64,000 nt of DNA from assembly GCA_963575745.1 (NCBI GenBank), contig CAUYUJ010014171.1, positions 1,616,005 to 1,680,004 of the forward strand. The letters run 5' to 3'. The translations under genes were made by a program, and so were the position numbers. Numbering within the stretch: position 1 is the first letter of the stretch; the number at the start of each line of letters is the position of its first letter. Source of the DNA: Prorocentrum cordatum. Its lineage: Eukaryota; Sar; Dinophyceae; Prorocentrales; Prorocentraceae. Under the pieces are notes generated by a model. The model saw only the letters and a list, made by a program, of their open reading frames with translations, was not told the origin of the DNA and did no database searches. This document shows, one piece after another, positions 21,491 to 31,375 of this stretch.

Positions 21491-21977
21491 ATCTACTTGT
21501 GACCCCCGGCACACCCCAGGAGGATCAGGTCAGCGGGGGCGGGGGGTGGGTAGTTTGAGAAATGTCTGATGGTCAGCAGAGCCCCCCAATCCCTCTAGAT
21601 AGCCACATGGCGACGCATCACTGTTACAATGCACGACGCCAGACGCCCAAGAGCCCCGACGTGTCACACTGCCGCTTCTGAGGCCCTAAAGGCAAGGTAT
21701 TGCGGTAAAGGTGGCTCGCTGAAAACTCGATGCAGGGTACCGGGTACAGGGCACTATACAAAGAGCACTTGCTAGGGCGCAGCAGGGGGGGGTGGGCACG
21801 AGAGCTAATTTAACATAGCGGGTGGTGGTGGTGGTCTTCGTCGGCGGTTGGTCGTCGTCGTTGCTCGCGATGCGTGCGCCAGTCGACCAGTCAACCAGCG
21901 CGCCAGGAGCGACGACGGACAACCAGCCACCCAACGAAGGCGACCACGTGAGACGAGCTACAAAGCGGGCAATCTTC

Positions 21978-22335
21978 TAAAATCGTTCAATAAGATTGGG
22001 GGTGCGGGCGCGAAGCGACGCCAATTTTACGTTTGGGCTCTGCTTTATCATGTGCTTCAGAAGTGAGTTCACCCCCTCGTTCTCTTGCACGTCGCCCCAT
22101 GCTACAGTTCTCAACATCTGCACGCATGCCCACAACGGTCGACTACACAGCCCTGTCCTCGCGGCTTCGTCAAGGTCGCGGCCAAAGGCGTGCCTGACCT
22201 TGCAGCTGGAGCGGTCCAGGCGGGCGATGTCCGTCGACATGAGCAGGGCGGCAATGCCTACGCACGCGGCATCACTCTGCTTTACACTGGTCACTATATC
22301 ACTACACTCCCTTTCCCCTGGCGCGCGGAGGTAGC
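21978..22335 (-). CDS. 3' exon of a transposon-like multicopy-family gene (22-25 kb)
   Basis: Minus-strand frame CSDIVTSVKQSDAACVGI, ALLMSTDIARLDRSSCKV, RPLWACVQMLRTVAWGD and a C-terminal segment ENEGVNSLLKHMIKQSP, VKLASLRARTPNLIERF ending at 21977. The terminal helix-rich segment with a conserved-looking N-E-G-x-N/K pattern resembles the C-terminal ends of repeated dinoflagellate genes that I suspect are transposase-derived. That relationship comes from general recall, not a search. It continues the exons at 22508-25092. Confidence 0.5.
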
Positions 22336-22507
22336 AGCGCAGTGCGCGCGATGGCAGGAGGGGGAGGGGCGGAGAGGGGGGCGGCATGCAGTTGCATTGG
22401 CGTATGTGTAGGGGGTGGGGCGGGATGGAGCTGAAGGAAGTGTCAGGAGCAGGTTCAGTGCGTCACATGATACGTCACACATACGCACGATCTCACATCC
22501 ACGCTAC

Positions 22508-22690
22508 TCACACCGTGAGACCGAGAGCAGACAAGCACGGGCGGGCGGCGAGGGCGCCTCTGCGACGCGGGCAGACCACGTCGTGGGGCTTGCGAGCGAT
22601 CCAGCAGAGCCAGTCGGGGAACCTTGCCGCGTAGCGGGCTAGCCGCACGATCTTCCCAACAGCCATCCCGCTGGCAGTCCGATACCCCGC
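22508..22690 (-). CDS. Internal exon of the same 22-25 kb gene
   Basis: Minus-strand frame GYRTASGMAVGKIVRLARY, ARFPDWLCWIARKPHDVVC, PRRRGALAARPCLSALGL, ending near 22508. Another short candidate exon lies at about 22790-22890 (EFLHRGASFCRRVVRCFNKC). Boundaries are not resolved. Composition is coding-like and in the same orientation as the neighbouring exons. Confidence 0.4.
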   Translation of the reverse strand, partial: AGYRTASGMAVGKIVRLARYAARFPDWLCWIARKPHDVVCPRRRGALAARPCLSALGLTV

Positions 22691-23188
22691 CTCAAGTATA
22701 CCCCATCCGCTCGACAGCGCCGCCCTCCCTCCCCACCCACCCCTCCTCACGCATCCTATCAGGCCGCCGCCGCAAGTCGTCGTCGTCAGCGCAGCGGGCG
22801 GGGGTGGCGGGCAGAGGCACTTGTTGAAGCAGCGGACGACGCGGCGGCAGAAGGAGGCGCCGCGGTGCAAGAACTCCTGACGCGGGCGCCGGTGGAGGGG
22901 ACTGCTCCCCGGCACTGCCCCCCCTCCTCCTCTTGCCCCCTCCCCCTCGTCCACCTCATCCTCATCCTCCCTCTCCTCCTCCTCATCCTCATCATCCTGT
23001 GCCTCCTCTCCCCCCCTCATCCTCTCCCTCCCCCGCTCTCATCCTGGGCCCCGAGCGGGGCTGCTCGTTCCGCTCTACCGAAACTGCCCTACCCCTCCGC
23101 ATGCAGTCAGGAAGTCAGGGAGGGGAGGTGAGGAGAAGGAGCGAGGGAGAGGAGGAGGAGGAGGAGGAGGAGGAGGAGGTAAAACTTT

Positions 23189-23245
23189 ACCTCCTCCTCG
23201 CCAGCCCCCTTTACCTCAGGTAAAGGAGGCTGGCGAGGAGGAGGT
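23189..23245. repeat. Compound hairpin
   Basis: Perfect 18-base arms at 23189-23206 and 23228-23245 (ACCTCCTCCTCGCCAGCC and complement) enclose a second hairpin TTTACC-TCA-GGTAAA. A further GGTAAA-AC-TTTACC hairpin abuts at 23179. It lies in an intron or just 3' of the exon at 23310. Confidence 0.8.
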
Positions 23246-23309
23246 GGAGGAAGAGGCGAGAAGGGGGAAGAGGAGGCGGGGGGACTGGGAGGAGGGGGCG
23301 ATCCGTCGT

Positions 23310-23824
23310 ATCGGATCGCGGCAAGCGAGGCTCCTCGAGAGCGAATAACATCATGTCCCTGGACGCGTCCTCGCCGATGAGCGGCTCCTCGGATAGGCGC
23401 TGATAGACGCCTGGCCAGTCGCGCCCGAAGATGGTGTCACTGTACATGTGGATGATATCGCCCATCCGATACTCGACCAATTGAGCGATGTGGTTGCCAC
23501 AAGTGGCGATGTCATCTGGGTCCGGGCGCGTCTGCATGATGGCCTGCAGCGCCGCGCCAGGTTGGTGGGAGAGCGACATCACCTCGACCGCGAACCAAAA
23601 CCTGGGGTCGCGGATCGTCTCCAGCACCTCGCGACGCCACCGCCCCAGCTTCTGGCGGTATGCTGTCTGGGCGTCGTGGCGCACTTCGTCCAGTATCGCC
23701 AGCGCAGCTCCAGGGGCGGCGTCTGCGTCGGCGATGGCTAACTGTCGGAGCTCTTTATCGCCTAGCGCCAGCGCCGCTTCCAGCGCGACAGCGAGATCTC
23801 CGCCGACACCGTCGCCACCGGATG
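23310..23824 (-). CDS. Internal exon of the same 22-25 kb gene
   Basis: After the acceptor GGTCAG (23830-23825) the minus-strand frame reads GGDGVGGDLAVALEAALA, LGDKELRQLAIADADA, RQKLGRWRREVLETIRDP, RFWFAVEVMSLSHQPGAAL, MGDIIHMYSDTIFGRDW, YQRLSEEPLIGEDASRDM and fades near 23310. It is helical and rich in Arg/Trp. Composition and direction match the exon at 24000-25092. Phase across the intron was not resolved, so the model is approximate. Confidence 0.55.
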
Positions 23825-23999
23825 CTGACCGACAGAGGGCGGAGGGGGGGTGGGCGGGAGCGTGATATGAGAGGGGACGTTACAGGAGGGAGGAGGAGAG
23901 GAGGAGGACAATGGAAGGGGAGGGCGAGAGCGGTGATGGAAGGATAGGAGGAGGAGGCTTAGGGGCAATGAGTGCAAGAATATGCTGACCTCAACCGCG

Positions 24000-25092
24000 C
24001 CTCCGTATCCGACACCGACAACCAGCGGCCCGCCACGCAAGCCGGGGGCAACTTCAAAGCATGGTCACACGCGGCCACAGAACCAAAGAGGGCTGACCAT
24101 ACACGCAACACGTTCGCAGAGGCATCACGCCAACAATGAGTGATCTTGGCGCAACTCGAAAAATATTTCCACCGTGCGCCTATCCGACGAGCCCACGAGT
24201 CGCAAAGCCGTAGTCCTGTCATTGTAGTAAGAGCACCGATGTGGCACACGCAAGGGATACCAATGAATATGTTATGTGGGTTGTCAGCTGTATCCCTAAG
24301 AACCAATCGTTTGAAAACCGTCTGATCTGGCCCGCCGTCGGACGTGTACAACCACCACGACAAGACATGCTTGGTGTCGTTCCCAGAAATCCAGAAAGGA
24401 CAACCCACCGAAGTAACCTGCTTTTTTAATAGTGCATACGTGCCGAGGCCAGTTGCGTCCTGAACGCGGTGTATGTCTGGCACAGACTCGTGCAGTGTAA
24501 GGCAGTGCATGAACGGAACGTGGCCGATGCTCTCATAATCACGTATGTAGGCAGATCTGACCATCGTGTTATGCAACTTCGCCTCGTGCCAGATCGCAGC
24601 GTTCGTCGCGTCGGAGCGGAAACAATGAGCTGCCATGTGGAACGTAAACTCAGGATCCGATGGTGGACGGGAGCGGAGGGCGTGCTCGCAAACAAAATAA
24701 TACTTACGAGAGTAGCTGATGAGAGATGCCGCCAACAATTGTTCATACCTCACTATACTCTGGCCACTAACGTCCTCCATCACAACGCACCCGATGGTAG
24801 CGGAGCCAACGCTACTGGTATTTCGTCGGATTGCGAGCGCCATTTTGGAACGAAATGACAAGTGCCCACGTTCCCCACGAGGCCGAACCAACTGAAACGC
24901 ATCATTAGATCGACCAGCCAACTCTGACGATGCTGCAACAAGCTGCTCCCGACGCTCCTCAACGGCGACGGCGTCAGTCGGCGTAGCGGCGGCAGCAGCA
25001 AGGGCGCGAGCGTCCGATCGTCGTCGACCCCGCTGGAGCACCTTGGCCTGCTTCTGGTAGCAGAGCAACTCCTCGTCTTTCCGCGCCAACAA
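24000..25092 (-). CDS. Main exon of a transposon-like multicopy-family gene
   Basis: Opens after a GCTCAG acceptor (25098-25093), runs about 364 codons on the minus strand and ends at a GTCAGC donor (23999-23994). Notable stretches: a Lys/Arg/Ala-rich start, MALAIRRNTSSVGSATIG, QSIVRYEQLLAASLIS, CFRSDATNAAIWHEAKLH, YTSDGGPDQTVFKRLVL, RWKYFSSCAKITHCWRD, LKLPPACVAGRWLSVSD. The spaced acidic residues (SDATN, SDGGPDQ), the His/Cys-containing middle and the Trp-rich end are what one would expect of an RNase-H-fold transposase remnant, but no DDE/DDD triad can be assigned with confidence. I recall this as a high-copy dinoflagellate gene type. Confidence 0.55.
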
Positions 25093-25741
25093 CTGAGCGC
25101 GCGGGCGGCGGGCGGAGGCGCTGGCGCTAGGGGGGGAGGGGCAAGGGGCAGGGGGGGCATGACGGAATGGAGATGAGGACGCGAGGAGGGAGGGGGGCAG
25201 TTGGATCAGACGTAGAAAAGGATAGAAATAACCTGGGAGAGGAGACAGGGCCCCGGGCAAGAGAAGAAGGGTAGAGGACGCCGCCCCCGCCCTGTCTAGG
25301 GAATTCGCTATGCGACCGAGGCGGGCGCGGCGAGTGCCCTCGAGCAGGCGCGCAAAGAACCGGCGCGCGATGGGAAAGAGGGTCGAGGAGGGCCGACACA
25401 GGAGGAGGAGGAGGATGAGGAGGGGGGAGGGGGAGGAGGAAGACGACGGCGAGGGGGGGGGGAGAGGAGAAAGACGAGAGGAAGGCGGCAAGGCGTAAGA
25501 GACCCGTCGCGGACACGGATGGCGGCGCCGTCGACGACGCCGACGCCGACGCCATCCATCCCCCCCCCCCCCCCTCACATCCCCCCTCAACGCCATCCAT
25601 CACCCTCCCTCGCGCGCCCTCCGGCTAAGGGGGCGGGGGGGCAGGCGCCTCCACTTTAGTGCGGTCGTCGAGGGCGGCGTACTCCTCGGCCGACAGCGCG
25701 GGGGCGCGCCTGGCGGGAGGCCCCTCATCCTCCTCTTGCTA

Positions 25742-25992
<251 letters not shown>

Positions 25993-26212
25993 TCCTCGCC
26001 GCCCTCACCCTCATCCCTCATCATCCTGACCGTCCCCCCCCCGTTCATCCTCTTGCTCCTCCGCCACCTCATCATCCTCAACCTCCTCATCATCGTCAGC
26101 CTTCTCCTCATCATCATCCCCCTCGTCCCCATCCATCCTCCGAGAGGGCGGCGCACGCGCGATGTAACCGTGCATGTGATAACCCATTACAACATTCAGC
26201 GCACAAGAGAAT

Positions 26213-26722
26213 TCACAACACAATGAAACGACAGGGAGAAGAAGCGCCGCGCCTCTTCCGCGTCGAACCGCTGGTCGCCGGCACGAGCGGCCCCGACTCG
26301 ATCGCCACGATGGCTCCGCTCTCTGGGGCGGGCGGCGGCGGCGCGGGCAGCGGCAGAGGCGGCAGAGGGTGCCGAGGCGGAAGGGGCGGCGCCGACGCCA
26401 CAGCGTCGCGGACCAGCGAATCCCAGACGCCCGCGGGCATATCCGCTCCCCCCGCGGACAGCGCCAACAAGACGACGAGGGCCGGGCAATGGGCGGGGGG
26501 CGCCGACTTGGGGGGCCCTGGCGCGCCCTCGGCTGCACGGAGCCGCGCCTGCGCGGCTGCCAGGGGCGCGCCGCACAAGTCCGCCACCACCTGCGGGGCC
26601 GCTGCCTTCGGGAACCAGAGGTCTCCAGTCGGCCCGACCCGCCCGTGCGCCGACGGCGCAACCCCGAGCTGCCGCGCGCCGCCTGCATCGAGGTACGCCG
26701 ACCTGCCCCGACGCGGCGGCAT
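26213..26722 (-). CDS. Ala/Pro-rich small protein or first exon, unknown
   Basis: 169 residues from ATG 26722 to TGA 26215-26213. The N-terminal 110 residues look coding (MPPRRGRSAYLDAGGARQ, VGPTGDLWFPKAAAPQVV, ALVVLLALSAGGADMPAG, VWDSLVRDAVASAPPLPP). The C-terminus is Pro-rich then basic (GSTRKRRGASSPCRF). A spliced-leader relic lies 22 bases upstream of the ATG, which supports this start. It is either a complete short gene or the 5' exon of the 22-25 kb gene on the same strand, with the CT microsatellite in the intron. Function unknown. Confidence 0.45.
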   Translation of the reverse strand: MPPRRGRSAYLDAGGARQLGVAPSAHGRVGPTGDLWFPKAAAPQVVADLCGAPLAAAQARLRAAEGAPGPPKSAPPAHCPALVVLLALSAGGADMPAGVWDSLVRDAVASAPPLPPRHPLPPLPLPAPPPPAPESGAIVAIESGPLVPATSGSTRKRRGASSPCRFIVL

Positions 26723-26743
26723 GGCCCCTTAAGGGCAAGGGGG

Positions 26744-26763
26744 CTGGGCCAAAATGGCCTCGG
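26744..26763 (-). other. Relic dinoflagellate spliced leader
   Basis: The minus strand reads CCGAGGCCATTTTGGCCCAG. Aligned to the dinoflagellate spliced leader, about 16 of 21 positions match, including an unbroken GCCATTTTGGC. It lies 22 bases upstream of ATG 26722. Confidence 0.55.
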
Positions 26764-27348
26764 GTATGACGAGGTGACAACAACCGAAAGCAGTGGTGAC
26801 ATCAGGCCATCGGGCAATGAAAAGGGTGGCCACGATTGAGAAAACACGTTGGGGGCAAATCGAACACTATGGGTCAATGCCGAAGGGCCGAGCGGGGGGG
26901 TCGCTAGAGGCGAGAGCAGGGATCCAAATTACGCGGTCAACCAAGGCCAGCCGCAAGCGCAGGGACCTCAAACACACGATAACCAAGGCCAGCCACATCA
27001 CAAACAAACAACAAGCTCTTGAAAACTAAAACTGCGATGGCTTAATGTTAAAACCACGATGGCGTTCAAACAAGGGTGTGGCCTTCAAGAGACGTGGCCG
27101 AGGGCGTGAGGAACGATGCGGCGGGGTACACCAATCGGTTGCGCTGGCGTCATCCCCCCATTAAGTTACCCAGGAAACCCTTGAAACGAATCACAAACTC
27201 CCCTGATTTACAAAGCGAAACCCATAAACTTGATAAGGGAATTCCTATTGTTGTAAAGCAAATCTCTTAATATGAATAACAAAACTTCTTACCAAACGCA
27301 GAGGTTTTGAGGAAGCAGAGGAGGATGTTGAGGAAGCAACGCTGGTTT

Positions 27349-27393
27349 CAGGAAGCACGTTTAGGTTGCTTCCTGGATTAGTGGGGTCAGGTG
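27349..27393. repeat. 45-bp element, right member of the long-range inverted pair
   Basis: Reverse complement of 2008-2053 with one missing T. Its outer edge at 27393 abuts the first recognisable base of the plus-strand retroelement block (stop codon TAA 27394-27396, then an open frame). Related GAGGAAGCA units lie just inside it at 27309-27340. Confidence 0.8.
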
Positions 27394-27396
27394 TAA

Positions 27397-28509
27397 GGCC
27401 TAGGTTGGAAGTACCCAATTGATGTCGTATTCCCGCCAGAAGGACTTGGAGGTCCGGCTAGCCCGAAGGCAGCCGTGACGAGCGCCCAGATCCGCGATGG
27501 ACACAACGCGGTGAAAGCGATCAAGCTCATGTGCAAATACTGCGTGAACCGAGCCGTTCCTGACATGGCGGCGGCGATTGATGGGGCCAGACCGTTGGAG
27601 ATCATCGCCGATGCATGTGGCTACGGGTGGGGCGCAGCATGCGTGCAAATGAGCGAGGACTTGCTAACCTTCAATGTGCTGATGATAGTGGGGGGCGGAT
27701 TCGCTGATGCACAGCAGAAGTGGCCGCCACTAGTCGCAGAAGCGCACGCCCAGCTCATGGCAAAGCGGGCGCAGAAAAAGCACCTTGGTGGTGGCAAGAC
27801 GATCATGTGGACAGATCACGCGAACGTGACGCGAGCTGCGAACAGCATGAAGACCGAGGACGTCGACGCCAAGATCCTGCGTTGGGTGGCGGAGATCATG
27901 GGGGACGGGTCGGAGATTCTATTGTTGGGAGGAAGATCAGCCCGTCTGGCCGACGGTATCCCGAGGAACTGCGGCAATCGAGACGAGCTTCTGGAAACAA
28001 TAACCCGAAAATTGTTCGACCGACAGGGCCGGGTGAAGAATTTCGACCTGGTCAAGTACCTTTCGGATTGCGAAGTCCAGGACTCGCTTCAGCCGTGGGC
28101 GATTGGAGATGATGGCTATCTTGGGAAGGATGCGGACGTTGCGGCGTTATCAGTACTTGCGAACCGAAGAGGCGCTAGCTCTAGCAGCGCAGGACGAGAG
28201 TCTGACTATTCGGAGGTCTTGTCTCACTGCTCCGATAGCATTGGGGGGCGAGGCTGGTTCGCCGTCTTCGAGTACTTTTGCGACCCCGCGCTTCTTTTTT
28301 TCGGCCAGATCGCCAGGACTTACCCCATGGAATCCCGTTCGAAGAAATCGGATTCGGCCGGGAAACAATGCTACAATTCACGGACGATCGACAAGTACGG
28401 CCAGGAACGTGGATCGGAGAAGGGCCAGATCGGACAAATATACGACCATTATTTGAGTCTAACGACGGCTTTTCGAGGCCTCCAAGGCCGAGATCCAACC
28501 GCTACTTGA
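27397..28509 (+). CDS. Retroelement RNase H domain and C-terminal extension (5'-truncated)
   Basis: Open from just after TAA 27394 with no start codon, as expected of a fragment of a polyprotein. Connection-like sequence (KYPIDVVFPPEGLGGPAS) leads into RNase H: EIIADACGYGWGAACVQ gives the first catalytic Asp, WPPLVAEAHAQLMAKRAQ the Glu, MWTDHANVTRAANS the second Asp and ARLADGIPRN the last Asp. In known retroelements this domain degrades the RNA strand of the RNA:DNA hybrid. After about 28140 the frame becomes Ser-rich and the stop at 28507-28509 may be a decay product. The missing RT upstream and the abutting inverted repeat suggest truncation. Confidence 0.75.
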   Translation, partial: GLGWKYPIDVVFPPEGLGGPASPKAAVTSAQIRDGHNAVKAIKLMCKYCVNRAVPDMAAAIDGARPLEIIADACGYGWGAACVQMSEDLLTFNVLMIVGGGFADAQQKWPPLVAEAHAQLMAKRAQKKHLGGGKTIMWTDHANVTRAANSMKTEDVDAKILRWVAEIMGDGSEILLLGGRSARLADGIPRNCGNRDELLETITRKLFDRQGRVKNFDLVKYLSDCEVQDSLQPWAIGDDGYLGKDADVAALSVLANRRGASSSSAGRESDYSEVLSHCSDSIGGRGWFAVFEYFCDPALLFFGQIARTYPMESRSKKSDSAGKQCYNSRTIDKYGQERGSEKGQIGQIYDHYLSLTTAFRGLQGRDPTAT

Positions 28510-28540
28510 TGCCCGGAAGCCAGTTTTCTATTGTGAAGAT

Positions 28541-29053
28541 ATGCGGAAGACAAGGTTCGCAACGACGGGGACTGAAGAGTCAGACGGCCCTTGGTGGGCG
28601 GGAGCCACGATCTTCAGGTGCTACAGACCAAGCGGACCGCCGGAGCCCTATGGCCCGGATCAAGCGCACGAAGGACTGCAGAAAGTAGGACCCTACTTGT
28701 ACTTGATGCCAGGAAGACTGCAGAAAGTGGGAGTATGGGAGCGCGTCGATTTCGGAGTCCACAAGCTCCAGTGCCCCGAAGGCCGCGGAGCCCCTCCGCC
28801 GGAGCAGGTCTATCGGAGAGTTACCTTCTTCTTCGACCTGGCGGACTTCGAGAGGGAGAAGCGGTCCGGCCTAGTCTGGGAGAACCACGAAGGGGACCTC
28901 ATCGAGGACATATGGTTTCATCCTGGGGAAGCTGATCGTGATTTCCTGCAGAGAGAGATAGCGCCTGTTCTCGGATGTGCCCTGATGGACTCGTGCAAGA
29001 CGTGGGATATCCTTACTCAGTTCTATTTTGATCCAGGTCTCGGAGGACAATAG
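28541..29053 (+). CDS. Retroelement-associated ORF, unknown (part 1)
   Basis: Coding-like plus-strand frame: GPWWAGATIFRCYRP, ERVDFGVHKLQCPEGRG, YRRVTFFFDLADFEREK, GDLIEDIWFHPGEADRDF, GCALMDSCKTWDIL. A short direct repeat (GACTGCAGAAAGT) occurs at about 28674 and 28718. The frame then shifts by one into the next ORF. It probably belongs to the C-terminal end of the first element's polyprotein. No domain recognised. Confidence 0.5.
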   Translation: MRKTRFATTGTEESDGPWWAGATIFRCYRPSGPPEPYGPDQAHEGLQKVGPYLYLMPGRLQKVGVWERVDFGVHKLQCPEGRGAPPPEQVYRRVTFFFDLADFEREKRSGLVWENHEGDLIEDIWFHPGEADRDFLQREIAPVLGCALMDSCKTWDILTQFYFDPGLGGQ

Positions 29054-29543
29054 GATCGAGAGGCTATTGCCGGCCGCCGCGGAAGCCGGAGCGCCAATGC
29101 AGGTTCGTGCGTTGTACCTAGCAGCTGGAGGATTGCCGATACTTACTAGAGCGGAGCTCTCGAGGCTCGCTCGGGATATGGAGAGGCATTTCCCCCACTG
29201 CCAGACGACGGTCGTCCGTGGAGAAACGCCGTTCGAGGGGGAAGTGTCTTCGTTCGGGTCGTATTTCGATAAGGCGACCTTTTCCACCAAGAACGAAGTA
29301 GAGAAGACGAAGCGCATTAAGCGAGACCTGTTGACGAGTATCGCTACCACCCTCCGCTCGGTTGAACGTCAGAAGCCGACCATCATCGTAGGAGATTGTC
29401 CAGGAGCGCTGGTCGCGCTCGAACTTTCGAAGCCTGAGTGCTTGGCGTACGTCCTGCAGCAGAGGAATCTACAGCAAGTTGAGATCGAGAAGATAACCCC
29501 TCACTGCGCGAATGTGCTGATGGTTGTCTGCAGGCGGCAGTGA
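29028..29543 (+). CDS. Retroelement-associated ORF, unknown (part 2)
   Basis: Continues the preceding ORF after a frame change near 29030: EDNRIERLLPAAAEAGAP, RALYLAAGGLPILTRAEL, RLARDMERHFPHCQTTVV, RDLLTSIATTLRSVERQK, TIIVGDCPGALVALELSK, ending at TGA 29541-29543. The TIIVGDCPGALVA stretch resembles a buried beta-strand with a loop, of hydrolase or Rossmann type, but nothing firm can be said. Confidence 0.5.
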   Translation: MIQVSEDNRIERLLPAAAEAGAPMQVRALYLAAGGLPILTRAELSRLARDMERHFPHCQTTVVRGETPFEGEVSSFGSYFDKATFSTKNEVEKTKRIKRDLLTSIATTLRSVERQKPTIIVGDCPGALVALELSKPECLAYVLQQRNLQQVEIEKITPHCANVLMVVCRRQ

Positions 29544-29594
29544 CAGACGAAAGGAAATCTGGATGTTGACTCTCTAGATCAGGCGTCCCCACTG

Positions 29595-30983
29595 ATGTTC
29601 AAGGCAGGAGACGTGGAGCCTGACGTCCCGGTGGTCGGAATCGGGAGGTCTGACGCGGTGAACTCCGGCGTAGCCTTCAGGAACAAGGCCGTGGACCTGT
29701 TCGAACGGGCGGGAGTTCAGCGGTATTCCGAACTCGGAGACGTGGACTGGCACGGAGTGTTGCTCACATCGCGCCGGCCATTCATGGCGCATGAGGGAGT
29801 TTGCGCGTGCGGCAAGCGGACGTACTTGCACGGCAGGTGCTTTGGCTGCAAGAGGGCAGACAAGCGTGAAGAGGAACTTGCCTACGACGCCTACCTCAGA
29901 GGAGGCGGAGTAGAGCCCGTGGAACCATGCCGACCAAGCGTGGTGAAGATAGACCCAGAGCCGGAATCGATCGGGCCGGGAGCCGGCGAGGCCGACCCCG
30001 ACGATGGACTGCGAGAGGAGATTGCAGCAGCGACATCTGAGATCGACCGGCGGAGGACGCCCTGCGGTGGGCGAAGGCCGGATTCGGCTCCGGCAGACCT
30101 TCCAGTCGTGTTCAGCACGAGTGAGATGATCAAGAGCGCGATTGCGGAGGCAGGAGGTTTCGTCCGGATTGCGGAAGGCGAGCCCTTGCAGCCGCCTCGG
30201 AACTTGAGCGCTCTCGAAGGGAACGCGGCGGAGTTGCACGCGGAGATCGGCATCGAGTCGTGGTATCGGGACGGGCGCGATCGGAAGGCGGACGAGAATG
30301 GACGGCTGGGAGCCGATCCGTACACGCCTGCGGACACTTATGGAAAGCATATGCCTAAATTCCCTAGTGCTCGGAGAGTCTGGAAGATGAGGCGTGCGAC
30401 CGATGCTGGGGACGTGGGCCCTGGAGCCTACCGCCTGAGCTTCGCCGTCGACCCGAATCCCATTCCGAATCGGCAGCGCGTCGATATGCTGCCGGGGGCT
30501 GACCCCGCAGTGCAGGTGGCGTTGCTGCAGCCCTGCGTCGACCTCGACAGAGCACTTCCTAGTGCGATGTACGCCTGGAGGGACGCGAACCGGCTCAAGC
30601 GGCGACCTGTTGACACGACTGGAGTCTGCCCGAGTCTGGATCGACTTCGTGAAGCGCATGCTGAAGCCGGCAAGGGAGGCGATTCCTCTCTGCTGCACGA
30701 CGCCCCGCCGGAGGTTGCTGCCTTTGGTGCAGTATGCGGGCTTAGCTGTGGCCTGGTCTGGGGACACACAGGAAAAGACTGGGGCCGACTTTCGGACTTG
30801 GCCGGAAGCTGGACGCTGGAAGAGCGCGAACGCGCTCGAGTCCCCGCAGCAGTTCGGGAAGGCTCGCGAGCCTTGAGGAGCGGAGAGCGCCTCGGTCGGG
30901 AGCGCGCCGCCCGTGAAGTCGAACCTCTCACGATCCTGATTTTCGGGAAGACGTACGGGAGTGCGTACTGGGAGCTAGTATGA
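29595..30983 (+). CDS. Retroelement-associated ORF with zinc-ribbon-like CxC..CxxC
   Basis: 462 codons. Near residue 70 it has VCACGKRTYLHGRCFGCKR, a plausible zinc ribbon, followed by acidic/Pro-rich spacers, then FSTSEMIKSAIAEAGGFV and HAEIGIESWYRDGRDRKA, KHMPKFPSARRVWKMR, YRLSFAVDPNPIPNRQRV. From about 30580 another frame (ESARVWIDFVKRMLKPAR, VQYAGLAVAWSGDTQE) looks equally coding, so a frameshift is likely. Zinc modules near the start of such polyproteins often serve a gag-like, nucleic-acid-binding role. That assignment is inference. Confidence 0.45.
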   Translation: MFKAGDVEPDVPVVGIGRSDAVNSGVAFRNKAVDLFERAGVQRYSELGDVDWHGVLLTSRRPFMAHEGVCACGKRTYLHGRCFGCKRADKREEELAYDAYLRGGGVEPVEPCRPSVVKIDPEPESIGPGAGEADPDDGLREEIAAATSEIDRRRTPCGGRRPDSAPADLPVVFSTSEMIKSAIAEAGGFVRIAEGEPLQPPRNLSALEGNAAELHAEIGIESWYRDGRDRKADENGRLGADPYTPADTYGKHMPKFPSARRVWKMRRATDAGDVGPGAYRLSFAVDPNPIPNRQRVDMLPGADPAVQVALLQPCVDLDRALPSAMYAWRDANRLKRRPVDTTGVCPSLDRLREAHAEAGKGGDSSLLHDAPPEVAAFGAVCGLSCGLVWGHTGKDWGRLSDLAGSWTLEERERARVPAAVREGSRALRSGERLGRERAAREVEPLTILIFGKTYGSAYWELV

Positions 30984-31375
30984 AGGGGAACTGGGACACA
31001 CAAGTAAATACACACAAATAAAAATATCCCCCATATTTTCCTATATTTTCTGGGTTTTTGTCTTCCCCCCCACTTCCCATATTTTCCCATATTTTCTGGG
31101 GAATCGAGGATTAATTGTGTCTGTGTGTTTTTTCCCCTCCTGATAATAGTCGCGGAAACGATAGGGGAGCCGGTCCGCCGATCGACGCGACTTAGTTCCA
31201 CGGGAGGTCCGGAGTCGGGGAGCGAGTGAGGCGAGCAGTCGCAGACCAGATGATCGATCCAAGCGTCGAAGTCGTGAAGATCCGATGATTCTCATTTGGA
31301 GAACCTGATGATTCATTTGGATTCTCAGACCTGATGACCTGATGATTCATTTGGATTCTCGGACCTGGTTTTCAT
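30984..31375. repeat. AT-rich gap with short direct repeats
   Basis: 31000-31130 is unusually AT-rich for this window, with repeats of CCATATTTTC and CACACA. At 31280-31430 the motifs GATGATTCATTTGG and CATTTGGAGAACCT recur, and AGTCGCAGAC-AGATGAT occurs at about 31232 and 31396. This may be a degenerate LTR or element junction between the two retroelement copies. No matching second LTR was found. Confidence 0.45.

Noticed and set aside
24835-24860. GCCATTTTGG similar to the spliced leader
   Set aside because: It lies inside the coding frame of the exon at 24000-25092 (SKMALAIRR) and the following bases do not match the leader.
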